From Humulus lupulus (taxonomy: Eukaryota > Streptophyta > Magnoliopsida > Rosales > Cannabaceae): 64,000 bases of DNA. The notes under the pieces are model-generated. The model made no database searches and had not been told where the DNA came from. It worked only from the letters and a program-made list of their open reading frames with translations. The stretch's first letter is position 1. Each line of letters begins with the position of its first letter. Below, piece by piece: positions 1-11,270 of this stretch. Location: positions 93,143,071-93,207,070 of the forward strand of contig NC_084793.1 in the NCBI RefSeq assembly GCF_963169125.1, in the 5' to 3' direction. The translations under genes were made by a program, and so were the position numbers.

Positions 1-811
1 ATTACTTAGACAAATTCGTCGTGGTATTCATTGACGATATATTGGTGTACTCCAAGGATGAAGTCGAGCACGAGGAACACTTCAGACTGACCATGCTACG
101 ACTGAAGGAGCTCCAACTTTATGCCAAGTTCAAGAAATGCGAATTTTGGCTATCGCAAGTGGAATTCCTCGGGCACATAGTATCCAAGGACGGAGTCGCA
201 GTGGACCCAACTAAGGTAGTGGCTGTGAAGGATTGGCCAAGACCAAAGAATGCGTCAGAGGTTAGAAGTTTTCTCGGGCTGGCAGGCTATTACCGGAGGT
301 TTGTGGAGGGTTTTTCTAAGATAGCTAGTCTGCTTACCAACCTGCCCAGAAACATCAGAAGTTCAACTGGATGGACAAATGTAAGGAAAGCTTCCAGTTG
401 CTCAAAGACAAATTGTGTTCAACAGTAGTGCTTTGCGTACCGACACCTAACAACAAGTATGTAGTATTCTGTGATGCATCCAAGCAAGGGTTGGGCTGCG
501 TGCTAATGCAAAATGACAAGTTGATAGCCTATGCCTCAAGACAGCTAAAGGGATATGAGCAACGCTATCCAACACACGATATGGAGTTGGTAGCAGTGGT
601 ATTCGCACTAAAAATCTGGCACCACTATCTATATGGAGAACGGCATAAGATTTATACGGACCACAAAAGCTTAAAATATTTCTTCACACAAAAGGAGCTC
701 AACATGAGGCAGCGCAGATGGTTGGAACTATTAAAGGACTATGAATGCAAAATCCTATACCACCCAGAAAAGGCGAATGTTGTTTTAGATGCATTAAGTC
801 GGAAGAATTAA
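1..811 (+). pseudogene. GY1 reverse transcriptase (C-terminal half) and RNase H
   Basis: This region encoded the polymerase that copies element RNA into cDNA and the RNase H that removes the RNA strand. The gypsy form of the catalytic box, FIDD, is at about 27-38, followed by the thumb motifs EFLGHIV and [17 protein letters not shown] frameshift at about 340-345 moves the frame before MDKCKESF. RNase H follows with [10 protein letters not shown] (first catalytic Asp), [19 protein letters not shown] and DHKSLKYFF, and ends at DALSRKN near 808. Polymerase fingers are off the left edge. Family assignment is secure; the sequence is not functional as read. Confidence 0.9.
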
Positions 812-2340
812 GGAAGTCTAGCAGTATTATCCAAAATTTAGAAGTCACTACAACAAGAGCAGATTAATGTCAAGATAGAAATAGTCATGGGTCAACTGGC
901 TAACTTGTCCATCCAGTCAAGTTTACTAGAGGATATACGGATCGGGCAAGGGCATGATGACACACTATTACCACATATAGCTGCAGTCAAAGAAGGCAAG
1001 ACTACAGAGCTCTCTATATCAGGACATGGATTCTTGAAATATAAGGGTTGGGTATGTGTGCCGAATGACCATGGGATTAAGATGAAGATATTGGAGGAGG
1101 CACACACTATTCCATACTTAGTTCACCCGGGGTCCACAAGATGACTCACGACCTCAAGACACTATATTGGTGGTCGTGAATGAAGAAAGACGTAGCAGAG
1201 TATGTGTCCAAATGCTTAACATGCTAGCAAGTAAAGACAGAACATCAGCAACCCGCAAGCTTGCTACAACCACTTAGTATTCTAGAATGGAAGTGGGAAG
1301 ACATAGCCATGGACTTTGTGACCGGACTACCACGGACAAGCAAGCAACACGACTTGGCTTGGGTCATGGTAGATAGACTCACAAAGTTAGCTCACTTCCT
1401 GCCTGTCAAGACTACGTACAATGCAGATCAGTATGCAAACATCTATGTTCAATAAATTGTACGACTGCATGGAATCCCGAAGACCATAGTATCTGACAGA
1501 GGTTCAGTGTTCACATCGAGATTTTGGGGAAGCTTACAGCAAGCCATGGGTACCAAGCTAAGTCTCAGTACGGCATTTCATCCTCAGACCGTCGGGCAGT
1601 CCGAGGGTACCATACAAATTTTAGAAGATATGTTGCACACTTGTGTACTGGACTTTGAAGGATCATGGAGAAAGTATTTGTCACTTATAGAATTCTCCTA
1701 CAATATCAGCTATCAGGAAACGATCGGTATGGCGCCCTATGAACTACTTTACGGAAGGAAAAATCGGTCTTCGTTAGATTAGGACGAGGTAGGAGAAAGA
1801 CAACTGCTTGGGCCCGAGGCTGTTAGAGAGGCTCAAGACATAGTGGAGAAAATTCAAAAGCGTATGCCCGCTGCTCAGAGTCAACAAAAGAGTCATGCGG
1901 ATGCCAAGTGACAAGATGTGGAATTCAAGGTTGGAGATCAAGTCTTCTTAACGATATTTCCAATGAAAGGGGTGAAGTGGTTCGGGAAGAAAGGCAAACT
2001 TAGTCCCCGGTACATAGGTCCTTTTAAGATATTGAACAAGGTGGGACCAGTAGCATATAGATTAGCCTTACCGCCATCTCTAGCAGACAACCACAATGTG
2101 TTTCACATCTCGATGTTGCGTAGATATGTGTCAGACCTGTCCCACGTGCTCGGGTACGATACGTTAGCACTCCATAAAGACTTAAGTTATGAGGAATGAT
2201 TGATTCACATCCTGGAAAACGGGGTGAAGGAATTACGGTTGAAGAATATTCTGATAGTCAAGGTCTTATGGAGTAATAGCACAGAATGGGAGGCAACATA
2301 GGAATTGGAGGAAGACACCCAAGCACGGTATCCGTAATTG
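812..2340 (+). pseudogene. GY1 integrase with chromodomain-like C-terminal tail
   Basis: Integrase joins element cDNA to host DNA. Pieces in several frames give the HHCC zinc region (about 1100-1235, with the second Cys pair followed by a stop), the catalytic core with MDFVTGLP (first Asp, about 1310), VSDRGSVFTSRFW (second Asp, about 1493) and ILEDMLHTCVLDF (Glu, about 1624), then the GPY/F module around 1990-2090. A C-terminal tail at about 2200-2340 (VKELRLKN, VKVLW, ELEEDTQARYP) matches the chromodomain-like tail of Tekay elements. Stops at about 1181, 1227, 1453, 1780, 1909, 2197 and 2298, plus frame changes, break the gene. Confidence 0.88.
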
Positions 2341-2370
2341 TATGGTCAGTAAATTTCGAGGACGAAATTC

Positions 2371-2388
2371 TTTTAAGTAAGGGAGAAT
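2371..2388 (+). other. GY1 polypurine tract
   Basis: A purine-rich run (AAGTAAGGGAGAAT) directly precedes the TG of the 3' LTR, just after the sequence encoding the degenerate C-terminal tail. This is where plus-strand DNA synthesis is primed in LTR retrotransposons. Confidence 0.75.
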
Positions 2389-3844
2389 TGTAGTGCCTCA
2401 GAATTTTACTTAGTTAGATAATATTATCTTATGTGTAGTATTTTAATTTTCATGATATTGGTCCAAGCTGCGAATTAATTGGAAACTCATAAAGATAGTT
2501 ATGAATTTTATAAGTTTAGCTTATAGTTTAGAAATATTAATTTTATCATAAGGTTTAATTATTGTAGTTTGTCCTAGAAATATTATTTATTATAGCCTAA
2601 GATTTAAATAGAATAATTAAGAACGTGACTTTTGTAACATGTATATTTATTAAGGATTTTAGATGAATAAAAATTAATCAAGGGTAAATATAAAGGTAAG
2701 GATAAGCCTAGGATATCTAGAACCTTCCCTCAGATGCTAGGATATCATATTAATCAGTCAAAGTGGTTTAAACAACTTTAAATGTGCAAAAAAGTGGTTT
2801 AATATATAAGCATAAGATGATATATGGGCGATATATCACCTATGCTAATATGGAAAAACACGTCGACTTTGCATGATCGAAACCACGGACCCTCGACAAA
2901 ACAGGGCAGGCGATATATCGCCTATAGTGGGCGATAGATCGACTTCATGTGCCATATTTGAGTCTTCGTGAAATCTGAAGCTAGAATCAGTCCTCAACAA
3001 CTTGGACTTGTTCTTGAACGATTTTGACTGAGTTCTGAGCATATGTTGAGCGGAAAGTGCCATTTTTATTCATTTTAATGGGAGTTAGTTTCACTCCTTG
3101 AATCCTATAAATAGGACCCTTCACTTAGTCATTTGCAACATTTTATAAACACTTATCTCCAATTCCGCACTTGTCTCCAATATCTCGATTTTGGTAAGGA
3201 AAATAAGTTAGATATTATGTGCTATGTGTTTGTATGTATTTTTTATGTCTTTAGTCACTCGGAAAATATGGTTGCTTAGATATCAAATCCCGATATTTTT
3301 ATTGTTATGATAGACTATAGTTGTGTCTAAACCTACTTCTGAAATAATAGTTAAAATAAAAGGACTATAGAGGTTTTTATCACACACTACGATAATGAGT
3401 TAATGGCCATTAATATTGAAGTCTATTTTATGTTTTAGTAGTTTTTCCTTACTGGGCATTAGGCTCATTCTTGTACATTTAGATTATGCAGGAAAATGAA
3501 CATGGAAGGCGGGACGGATCCGAGGTGGCTTTGGCCAGTGTATCGGGTGAGGAACTAAAGAAATGAATCGATGGGATTGATTGAGGATGACATTGTTATT
3601 TATTAGTCTTTTGAATTATGTCTTTAAAGTTTCTGCACTTAGTACTTTAAAATATTTAAATTTTAAATTAAAGATTTTGTTCCATTTATTATTTTATGTA
3701 TGAACAATGAGATACCGTATTTTTGGATTTTCTAATTATTAATAATAAAGTTTGATTATTTTATATATATATATCCAAAAGATAGTAGTTATGCCTTAGT
3801 AGTTTTTAAAGGTCTGAGGTCTTTAAATTAGTCAAGTCTTTACA
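2389..3844 (+). repeat. GY1 3' LTR (about 1456 bp)
   Basis: It begins TGTAGTGCC right after the polypurine tract and ends CTTTACA, giving TGTA/TACA termini. It aligns along its length with solo LTR A at 6397. Shared blocks include the opening, the paired GGCGATATATCGCC words (about 2910-2945), a TATAAATA box (3106-3113) and the CTGGGCATTAGGCTCATTC block near 3451. The exact right end is inferred by comparison with solo LTR A. Confidence 0.82.
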
Positions 3845-3870
3845 AAACCTGAAACCCTAAGGCTTTATTA
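3845..3870. other. Flank between GY1 and GY2, ending in TSD TATTA
   Basis: Twenty-six bases lie between the end of the GY1 LTR and the start of GY2. The last five (TATTA, 3866-3870) recur immediately after GY2 at 22781-22785, so this is the sequence GY2 inserted into. It is probably copia LTR sequence continuing at 22786. Confidence 0.75.
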
Positions 3871-4484
3871 TGCATGCATGTGATCTAATAGACATGCTTG
3901 GCATTGATGTTGTGTTCAAGGGTTCAAGAGAATCTTGTACGTGTAGGATCTCAAGGATTTAGCACTTTGGTGATCAAGTAAAAGCAAGGTAAGCGATCTT
4001 GGTAGTTTGCATGTTTTTTCCCTCATCTAAATCTTTCTACCCTAAATCTCTCTTAAAATTCTACATGTGAGACATTGGGGCTCGGTTTGAGAGTGTATAG
4101 CACAAGGGGGAGTTTGAGAAGCTAAGGAAAACACATCTCAAAGCTAGAACTATCAAAGGTAGAAATTTATGGTTGTTCTGAGTTTTGTAATTTATGTTCG
4201 TAGATCTGGTTGTATAGGTTATTTTAATGCTTTTTGGACTTTATTATATGCTTAAGGTTTAGGTTTTGTGATTTGATGATTTGCATGCAAGCATGAGGCT
4301 AGGGTTATCCTAGAAATGTTTATTGTTTTTAGGTTGTGTAAAAATGCATGTTCCCAAAATTTCGTGGTCAGATCACACTCCACTGCCTCTATTTGATGAT
4401 ATGCTTTGGAAAATCGTAAAAATGTATTTTTAAACCCAAGTTATGCTTTTTTTGGCATTGTGATGCAAATCTGGAAAATTCTGG

Positions 4485-4880
4485 GCAGCATGCACTACCC
4501 AGATTGTTTTGACTTTTTAACATGTTTTAATAATAAAAAAGGTATGAAATTTGGTAGGGTGTTATTTTAAACATTTATAAGGATCATTGTAAAATTTTAG
4601 AGGAAAATTTGTTATGTTATAAGAGATGTGATTTTTCAAAGTTTTCCCTAGAATCTCAAAACAAAACTTCTTGGCAGCAACAACTACTCAGATTTCTTTA
4701 AACAATTTGATGAGTTATATTTCTCCAACAATTATGAAATTTTTAAGGAAGATAATTTAGATAGGTACAAAGATTTCTGTAAAATTTTATAAAGAACTGG
4801 GCTATGGTGTAAGAGAAATAAATTTTCAAAGTACCTTAAAATCTGAGAAAAACTTCTGGGCAGCAGGCACTGCCCATAAT
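4485..4880 (+). repeat. About 180-bp subrepeats with CTGGGCAG...CTGCCCAG hairpin (5' LTR)
   Basis: Three diverged units are recognisable by TCTGGGCAGCA-GCACTRCCCA at 4490-4513, a degenerate copy near 4669, and 4855-4878. Each is followed by an AT-rich stretch beginning ATGAAATTTT and ending near CAAAGTTTTCCC or CAAAGTACC. The same repeats are in the 3' LTR. Confidence 0.7.
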
Positions 4881-6094
4881 GCTTTAAATATTTAAATGGG
4901 TTTTGCCTTCCCAAAAATTATGAAATTTTGAAGGGAATTAGTTACACTGTGTATAAGTATCTCTGTAAAAAAATTTCAAAAATGTATCACGGTTTAAGAG
5001 AAATGATTTTTCTAAATTTTCCCTAAAATCTGAGAAGTAGTAATTTCAAACCTTAACGAAAAATGATTTTTGGGAGGTTAGTTCTCTTAACCTAAAACAA
5101 GTTTTGACGTGAGGCTTTCAATGAGTTCCCACCCTTATGACATAGAATATGTGAACGATAGTTTAAGGGTTTTGGTTAAAAATCTCACTTGAGGGCAAAA
5201 GCTTAAAAACAATACTTTATCGCTTTAAGACATATAATGACATTACAGTTTTGGAAATGAGAAGAAATAACCCTTTACAAAGATAACTAAGGATTTGGAG
5301 ATTTAACAAATCCCAGATTAGCTTGAGCTAATTTAAAAGTTGATTTTTACCATTTTATAAGTTAAGGGTCCAATTGCCCTTCTTTTAAAAAATAACATAA
5401 AAAGAGATCCTAGGTTATGGATAAAAATGGTAAAAATGGGAGTTTGGGTTTTGCAGAACCTTTAAGAGAACAAGATAACATTGTTAGATATTATTTGTAA
5501 AGGGTCAAAAAGTTGTATTTTGGTAAATGATAGAAAATGGTAAACTTTCGTAAGAGGACAACAAGCTGATATTTTTCTAAAGTTACAAGTTGAGTAGAAC
5601 TCCTTTTTCCTAAAACCAAAATACGAATTATTCGATAAGAGAGTTCTTTAGTCAAAGAATATTAAGATGCATGGCACAAAAAGTGCATTGTGGTGAGGCT
5701 GATTTTCTCATGATACTTTAAAGACTGAAATGTAATCCAGCCTTATACATAGTAAGGTGTATAAGAGGCTATAGTATAGAGTCTCTAAAAGAACTTTATT
5801 GCATATAGCTATCATAAAATATTAGTTATAAGAGTATGCCATAGTTTAATCCGAGTACACTATATTATTTACAGTAACTGCGAAAGCGAAAACGAATAGC
5901 ATTGTTAAAGATCCAGCCGGGAACTAAGGACTCTAAGCAAGTTAGTCTTTATCTTTCTTAGCTACAACATGAATATACTAGTGTGTGCTTGAAGTAGTGG
6001 ATTACACTAGTTTTTTTCGGGTCATAAAACCAGGGTATGCTTAATGCCTACCTTTGCAATGCTTATGGATTCTGCGGCTTAATGGTAAGTGAGT

Positions 6095-6396
6095 TCAAGT
6101 TGGATCCAGAACCTTATTGTAATATTGTTCGGGTTGGAGCCAGGACATGGTAAAATATAGTCCGGGTCGGAGCCAGGACATGGTGAAATTATAGTCTGTG
6201 TTGGAGCCAGGACATGGTAAAATTATAGTCCGGTTTGTAGCTAGGACATGGTGAAATGATAGTCTGGGTTGGAGCCGAGACATGGTAAAATTATAGTCCG
6301 GATTGGAGCCAAGACATTGTGAAATTATATTCCGGGTTGGAGCCAGGACATGGTGAAAGTATCGTCCGGGTTGGAGCCAGGACATGGTAAAATTAT
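6095..6396 (+). repeat. 34-bp tandem array, left part (5' LTR)
   Basis: About eight to nine degenerate copies of a 34-bp unit containing GTCCGGGTTGGAGCCAGG, ACATGGT and AAATTATA. The repeats abut with no spacers. Solo LTR A interrupts the array at ATTAT (6392-6396) and it continues at 8308. As 34 is not a multiple of three, a long open frame across it cycles through three peptide versions and is not a gene. Confidence 0.9.
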
Positions 6397-8307
6397 TGTA
6401 GAGTCCAAGAACTTTACTTAGCTAAGATAGATAGTAGTATTATAATATTTATAGCATTATCTTTGTAACTGTTGATTTTTGGTTCAGACCGGGAATTATT
6501 TGGACACTCATAGTAGTACTTAAAGATTTTCTAAGTTTAACCTATAGTTTAAGAATATTAATTTTAACCTAAGGTTTGAGTAATATGAATGATATTAAGG
6601 ATAATATTTATTATACTATAAGGTTTAGTTAAGAACCAATGGGATTTTAAGCACATGTTATGAATGGGTGATTAAGGATTAAGTATTTTGAGGATTAAAT
6701 TTAATAAGGGGTAAAGTTTGAATGCTTTAAGGTTAGTCAGCAGCTTTGAATACGTTGAGGGCTTAGTCAAGGCTGTTTACTCCATTCAAACTTAGCTAAA
6801 AATGTGTAATTTCGTGTTTAATTAATCAGTGTGTGCCGATATATCGCAGCTATAGGGGGCGATATATTGCAGCACGCAGATACGGAAAACACGAGACGAT
6901 GCACGACAGCCTCGGGCATACTGGCCCAGGCGATATATCGCCTATAGGGGGCGATATATCGCCTCCTTCAGTATATTTTGAAAAGTTTTGAATTCTTTTT
7001 CCATTCAGCCATTCAACCTCTTGATAAGTCCAGTACCTTTTTGAACGAGTCTTCAGCCTCTGCTGAATGATTATTCAAATTATTTTCACCTGAAAAGCCA
7101 TTATTTGTATTCAAGTGAAATTAAGATCCTTTCATTCCTAAACTCTATAAATAGGACCTAGTACCCAGCCATTATTCATCTTTTGCTCTAAGTTCAGAGG
7201 CTGCAAGTGCTAAGTGAGTGTGAGAGTGTAAACACCTGGGTTGGGGAATCATAAGCTTGATCATCATAAGCTTATCAAACACTTTGGGAAGTAAGGTTTT
7301 ATAGTATTTCGGTTTGAGGTGTAGAATGGTCTTACAAGTCTTCAAGGTAACCCAAAACTCTAGTTCATTTCTGTATTTGTTCTTTTAAGTTCTCATAGTC
7401 TTCTACCCAGCCTCTAACCTTAATCTTTATTTTGGTTAGGAAATCTAAGTTCTTGAGCAAAAAGGTTTTGGTAAGTATTTTTCTCAAGGTTTAGTCCTTC
7501 CATTCCTTTCATTTATTTTTCTTCAAATCTACTCACCCTGTTATATATGGTTTTAGGAGTGTTCCAAAAGTCTCAACTCTGTCCTCACATCCCGGTAACT
7601 TTGGTAAGGAAAATAGGATAGAAATGCATATGTTATATGTTTTATATGTTATCTTATGTTTCTTATGTTATGATAAGTGTTATGAAATATGTATGTTTGT
7701 AGGCTTGGGCATATGACCCATTTGACTAACAAGCCCCAAATAGATTATGGGCATAGGACCTACTTAGCTAGTAGGACCCCACTAATCTAATGGGCATATG
7801 ACTTGTTTAGTCTATGGGACCCCAAGTAATAATGGCCATTATAGTATGTGTATAAAAGTGTTATGTTATGTTTTTATGTTTCTTATGAAATTTATGTATA
7901 TGAACTATGTGTTAGATTTTTCCTTGCTGGGCATTAGGCTCATTCCTTTTTGTTTATATGTGCAGGAAAATAGCTATAGTGGCGGTAAGATTCGTGGATG
8001 CTTGGGGAATGTGTATCGGCGGTGAATGGAGTAAAGGAGTCGAGAGTTCGATTTTCGAGGATGTAGTCTTGTTTTATGGTCTTTATATGTATTTTCCGCA
8101 CTTTTATGTAATTCCTTTTTATTATTTTAAATTATGTTTTGTTTTTAAGACAATGGGATCCCATATCCTACTTATTTTATGAAAGTAACTCTTATTTCTA
8201 CAAGTTTCCAATAAAGTTATGGTATTTTCGCAAATGTAAGTTTTATTAAGGATTTGTATGTATAGTTTCGTTAATGGTCCAAAAGTCTAGAGTAGTGGGT
8301 CATTACA
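6397..8307 (+). repeat. Solo LTR A (GY1-related family), TSD ATTAT
   Basis: A 1911-bp LTR, TGTAGAGTCC...GGTCATTACA, flanked by the perfect 5-bp duplication ATTAT (6392-6396 and 8308-8312). It aligns with the GY1 3' LTR in the same orientation and carries TATAAATA (7146-7153), paired GGCGATATATCGCC words (6838-6965) and the TTGCTGGGCATTAGGCTCATT block (about 7925). No internal domain is present, so it is the product of LTR-LTR recombination. Two overlapping short open frames at 7798-8182 are unlikely to be genes. Confidence 0.92.
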
Positions 8308-8433
8308 ATTATAGTCCAGGTTGGAGCCAAGACATTGTGAAATTATCGTTCGGGTTGGAGCCAGGACATGGTAAAATAATAGTTCGGGTTGGAACCAGGA
8401 CGTTAAGAGAGAATTCGGGTTGGAGCCAAGATC
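8308..8433 (+). repeat. 34-bp tandem array, right part (5' LTR)
   Basis: The array split by solo LTR A continues for about three to four units after the ATTAT duplication, ending in a degenerate unit near 8430. From 8434 the LTR is unique AT-rich sequence to 9044. Confidence 0.85.
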
Positions 8434-9048
8434 CTTTATGTTTGTTGAGTTGATTAAATTGTGTAATTATATATATCTTGAATGTTCTACAATTTTATGA
8501 GTGCAGGATATCATAATATGTGTAACGTTGTTTGTTAGGTATAATCAAAGTATTTGATTCTATTTTGGCTATTGTTTGAGAATTTTATGATAGGGTTGGA
8601 ACTTATCCAACACCCTAATGACAGGTACAGATATCTACTTTAGGTTGACCCATTACTAGGTTTTAGTACACTTGTGTGCAATGTTATTCTTACTAAGCAT
8701 TTTCGCTTACCTAGTTGTTTCATGTTGTAGGTAAGTGCAAAAGCAAAGTGGAGCAGTGAGCGTCGGAGTCTGCTTGTTGATATGTACATGTGGCCTACCT
8801 GGGGAGGTTTTTGATGGATCACCATTTTGAAAAGAAAAAGTTGGAAGCTTGTTATTTCTTTTGGGATAATTGTTTTGTAATAAGTCTGTAGAAGAGTAGT
8901 TGTATTTCTATTTGCTAAACTAAAAGTGTGCGCACACGATCTTTTTAAAAGTTTAAATTTTTATGGATTTTTGGTATAATGAATTAAAAGTAAAAAGTTT
9001 AAATTTCTGCATAATTTTGGTCTTGTATATTTTGAGGGTCGTCACAAG

Positions 9049-9060
9049 TGGTATCAGAGA
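9049..9060 (+). other. GY2 primer-binding site (initiator tRNA-Met)
   Basis: TGGTATCAGAGA, four bases after the LTR end, is one base from the TGGTATCAGAGC complement of the 3' end of plant initiator tRNA-Met, the usual minus-strand primer for Tekay and copia elements. Confidence 0.9.
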
Positions 9061-9981
9061 TCGAGTTGAGCCGATTCTGTAGACAAACCCACATGTACAT
9101 TCTACAAGATAGATCGACACTCACTGTAAGTATTGTCTTTTCATATCTATTTCCTTTGATTTATTTTGTTTACCTCAATTCTATAAATTGTAGGTTATGG
9201 CCAATAAACCTGAGATAGGTGACCTTGTGATAGGAAATCTACCCATGTTCCCTACGCCTCGGATCAATTACTATAGACTCTTTAACAATGAATTCCCAAT
9301 GCTTCGAGTATGATCAACGACATCAACGTGTCATTTGGAAATGGACGCATTACATGACAGATGTATTTGATAGGGCCAACACACCCAAGCGAAGGAGGGT
9401 GCAATATGTCAGCACTTTCCTGTGAGGCTCGACAAAGATATGGTTTCATCATAGAAGTTGGCAGTTGATTCGCGTCACGTGGGATTACTTCCATATGCAG
9501 ATCAAGCTAGCATTTGGGACATGGATTGGCATATCTCCATGGTTGATAGCATACCTCGAGGCAGGGCGTCAGAGCCAGAGGAGGATCCCAAGCAGCCAGA
9601 CGAGGATTCCAACATAGAGTTGGATATGTTGATGGATAGGATAGATTAGGTTTTGCTGTGAAAGTCTTGTTGATACTTTTGTAAAGACTTTTCCAACCTA
9701 CTAAGTTGCATAACTTTTGAATAGTTGTAGCAAGTGTATGTAGAAACCCCACGCGTAGTTAGGGTTCTCTTTTGTATTTATAGTTCTGCAAACTAAAACT
9801 GTGTGGCATGATCTGTCATGATCATTTTGTATTGCTAGATTATATCCCTGAATATTATGACTAGCTGCTTTGAGTTGAATCGTTATGGTTCTTCTTTCTT
9901 GTGTATGAGAAAAAATTGTATGCTCATTTAATGCAAGGTCAGTATTCTTCCCTACTATACATTGTTGTATAGAAATTCACG
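9061..9981 (+). other. GY2 leader region
   Basis: Untranslated leader between primer-binding site and gag. Frames starting at 9197 and 9458 are short, interrupted and match nothing I recognise. The acidic stretch at about 9560-9648 could be a relic of an upstream coding region, but I cannot support a function. Confidence 0.5.
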
Positions 9982-11270
9982 ATGGTGCCTAACACCCAAG
10001 CCAAAGGAGGTCAAGCTATTAACCCTCCAGACCCAGCCAAGAGAACAGTCGTTGACCAAGAGGCAAGTCATGGCCGAGGCAGAGGAAGGGGTCGAGGCCG
10101 AGGGGGAGGGGGAGGCCGAGGACAAAGGGTATAGCTGGAACCAAATCTGGCAACTCAGATAGATGATTTGAGAAGGACTATGCATGAGCAGAATGTCGCA
10201 AATGCTCAGATGTTTGAGCCATTGATGCGAAGATTCCCGATAGCGCCACACAACCCCACATCCCTAACACCCCGGGAAGACATTCCCGAATAATAGAAAC
10301 TCCCGACGCAAGAAGACCCATTGGTGGGAGCAAATCCACCAGCAGATGCATCTAGAACAGAACAGTCGAAACTGATCTCATAATGGTTTAGCAGGAAAAA
10401 CCCACCCGTGTTCGGAGGGACTTCGAACCCCCTGGTGGCAGAAGAATGGGTCAACATGCTGGAGAGAATCTTTGATTTTGTGGCGGCTACCAAGAGGGAA
10501 AAGGTAATTTGTGTTGTGTATATGTTGAGGAAGGACGCCCGCATCTAGTGGGATATTACTAAGAAGAGGCGTGATGTTGCACAGATTGAATGGGCAGAAT
10601 TCATGACCCTGTTCAATGCCAAGTACTACAACAAAACGGTGATAGATCAAAAGGTGTTTGATTTCGCCAACCTAGTCCAAGGGTCATCTAGCGTACAGGA
10701 GTACATGCACAAGTTTAACCAACTCTTGGGATTTGCTCCGGATCTGGTTAACACTGAAGCCAACTGGGTATGCAAATTTATGAAGGGGTTGAAAAGAGAG
10801 ATAGCTCAGTTCATGGATATCAGGAAGACCAACCCGAATACTTATGATGAGGCCATGGAGCGAGCAATTCTCCAGGACTCATGGCTGGTATAAGAGAAGA
10901 AAGAGCCCTATAGGGCTTAAGAATGAGCATATGTCTCCAATGATCGGGGAAGGTACTCTAGTAGCCAGAGCGACCTTTCTAGAGGGTTTTCATCTAGAAG
11001 CAATGGAAGTATGGGGAAGACCAACACTCAAGGGAGCTATATCTTTCCCAATAGTGGGAATAACAAATGGAGAATGGATCCGCCAAGCTGAAGTTTAAAC
11101 TTCAATAAACAACCAAGGCGAGAGAACAATTATTGGCCACAATGTAACAAATGCAACTGATGCCACCCAAGCGAGTGTAACAATAGTAATTGCTTCACCT
11201 GTGGAAAACCTAGACATTTCTCCAGGCACTACCTGAATCTTGGTCAGAAGGAAGAGAAAGACCAACCAAT
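9982..11270 (+). pseudogene. GY2 gag (capsid and nucleocapsid)
   Basis: Gag forms the particle that packages element RNA. The chosen ATG at 9982 opens a frame with an arginine-glycine run (GRGRGRGRGRGGGGG), common at the N-terminus of Tekay gag, ended by TAG at about 10130 but continuing in frame as DDLRRTMHEQ. Capsid-like sequence follows: EEWVNMLERIF, then EWAEFMTLFNAKYYN, VQEYMHKFNQLL and WVCKFMKGLKREIAQ (about 10440-10820). A CCHC zinc-knuckle remnant (CFTCGKPRHFSRHY) lies near 11200. Several stops (about 10130, 10292, 10381, 10547, 10891) and shifts make it non-coding. Confidence 0.83.

Larger units (their letters stand above)
1..3844 (+). mobile_element. GY1: Ty3/gypsy chromovirus (Tekay/Del-type), 3' portion
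   Basis: The window opens inside the reverse transcriptase of a Ty3/gypsy element and runs through RNase H, integrase, a polypurine tract and a complete 3' LTR. Domain order RT-RNaseH-IN is the gypsy order. The integrase C-terminus ([20 protein letters not shown], then FHISMLRRY) and the chromodomain-like tail are typical of Tekay/Del chromoviruses. The 5' LTR, gag and protease lie outside the window. Several frameshifts and stops show it is dead. The element probably sits inside the 5' LTR of the copia element seen further right, because only 26 bp separate its LTR from the next insertion. Confidence 0.9.
3871..9044 (+). repeat. GY2 5' LTR (about 3.26 kb without nested solo LTR A)
   Basis: It starts TGCATGCATGTGATC and ends GGGTCGTCA four bases before the tRNA-Met primer-binding site. 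Almost all of it recurs at 16488-22780. It is AT-rich and holds diverged roughly 180-bp subrepeats with a CTGGGCAG hairpin, a 34-bp tandem array, and solo LTR A inserted in that array. I see no coding sequence. Short open frames here, including one running antisense through the 34-bp array, are by-products of repetition. Confidence 0.88.

Noticed and set aside
4732..4914. Small minus-strand frame in the GY2 LTR
   Set aside because: AT-rich subrepeat sequence; not conserved in the other LTR.
6095..6385. 96-codon minus-strand frame with a repeated peptide
   Set aside because: It is the translation of the 34-bp array through three frames; no start context or homology supports a protein.
6095..6396. 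CRISPR-like regular repeats
   Set aside because: Units are contiguous with no spacers, are degenerate, lie within a plant LTR and no cas-like gene exists.
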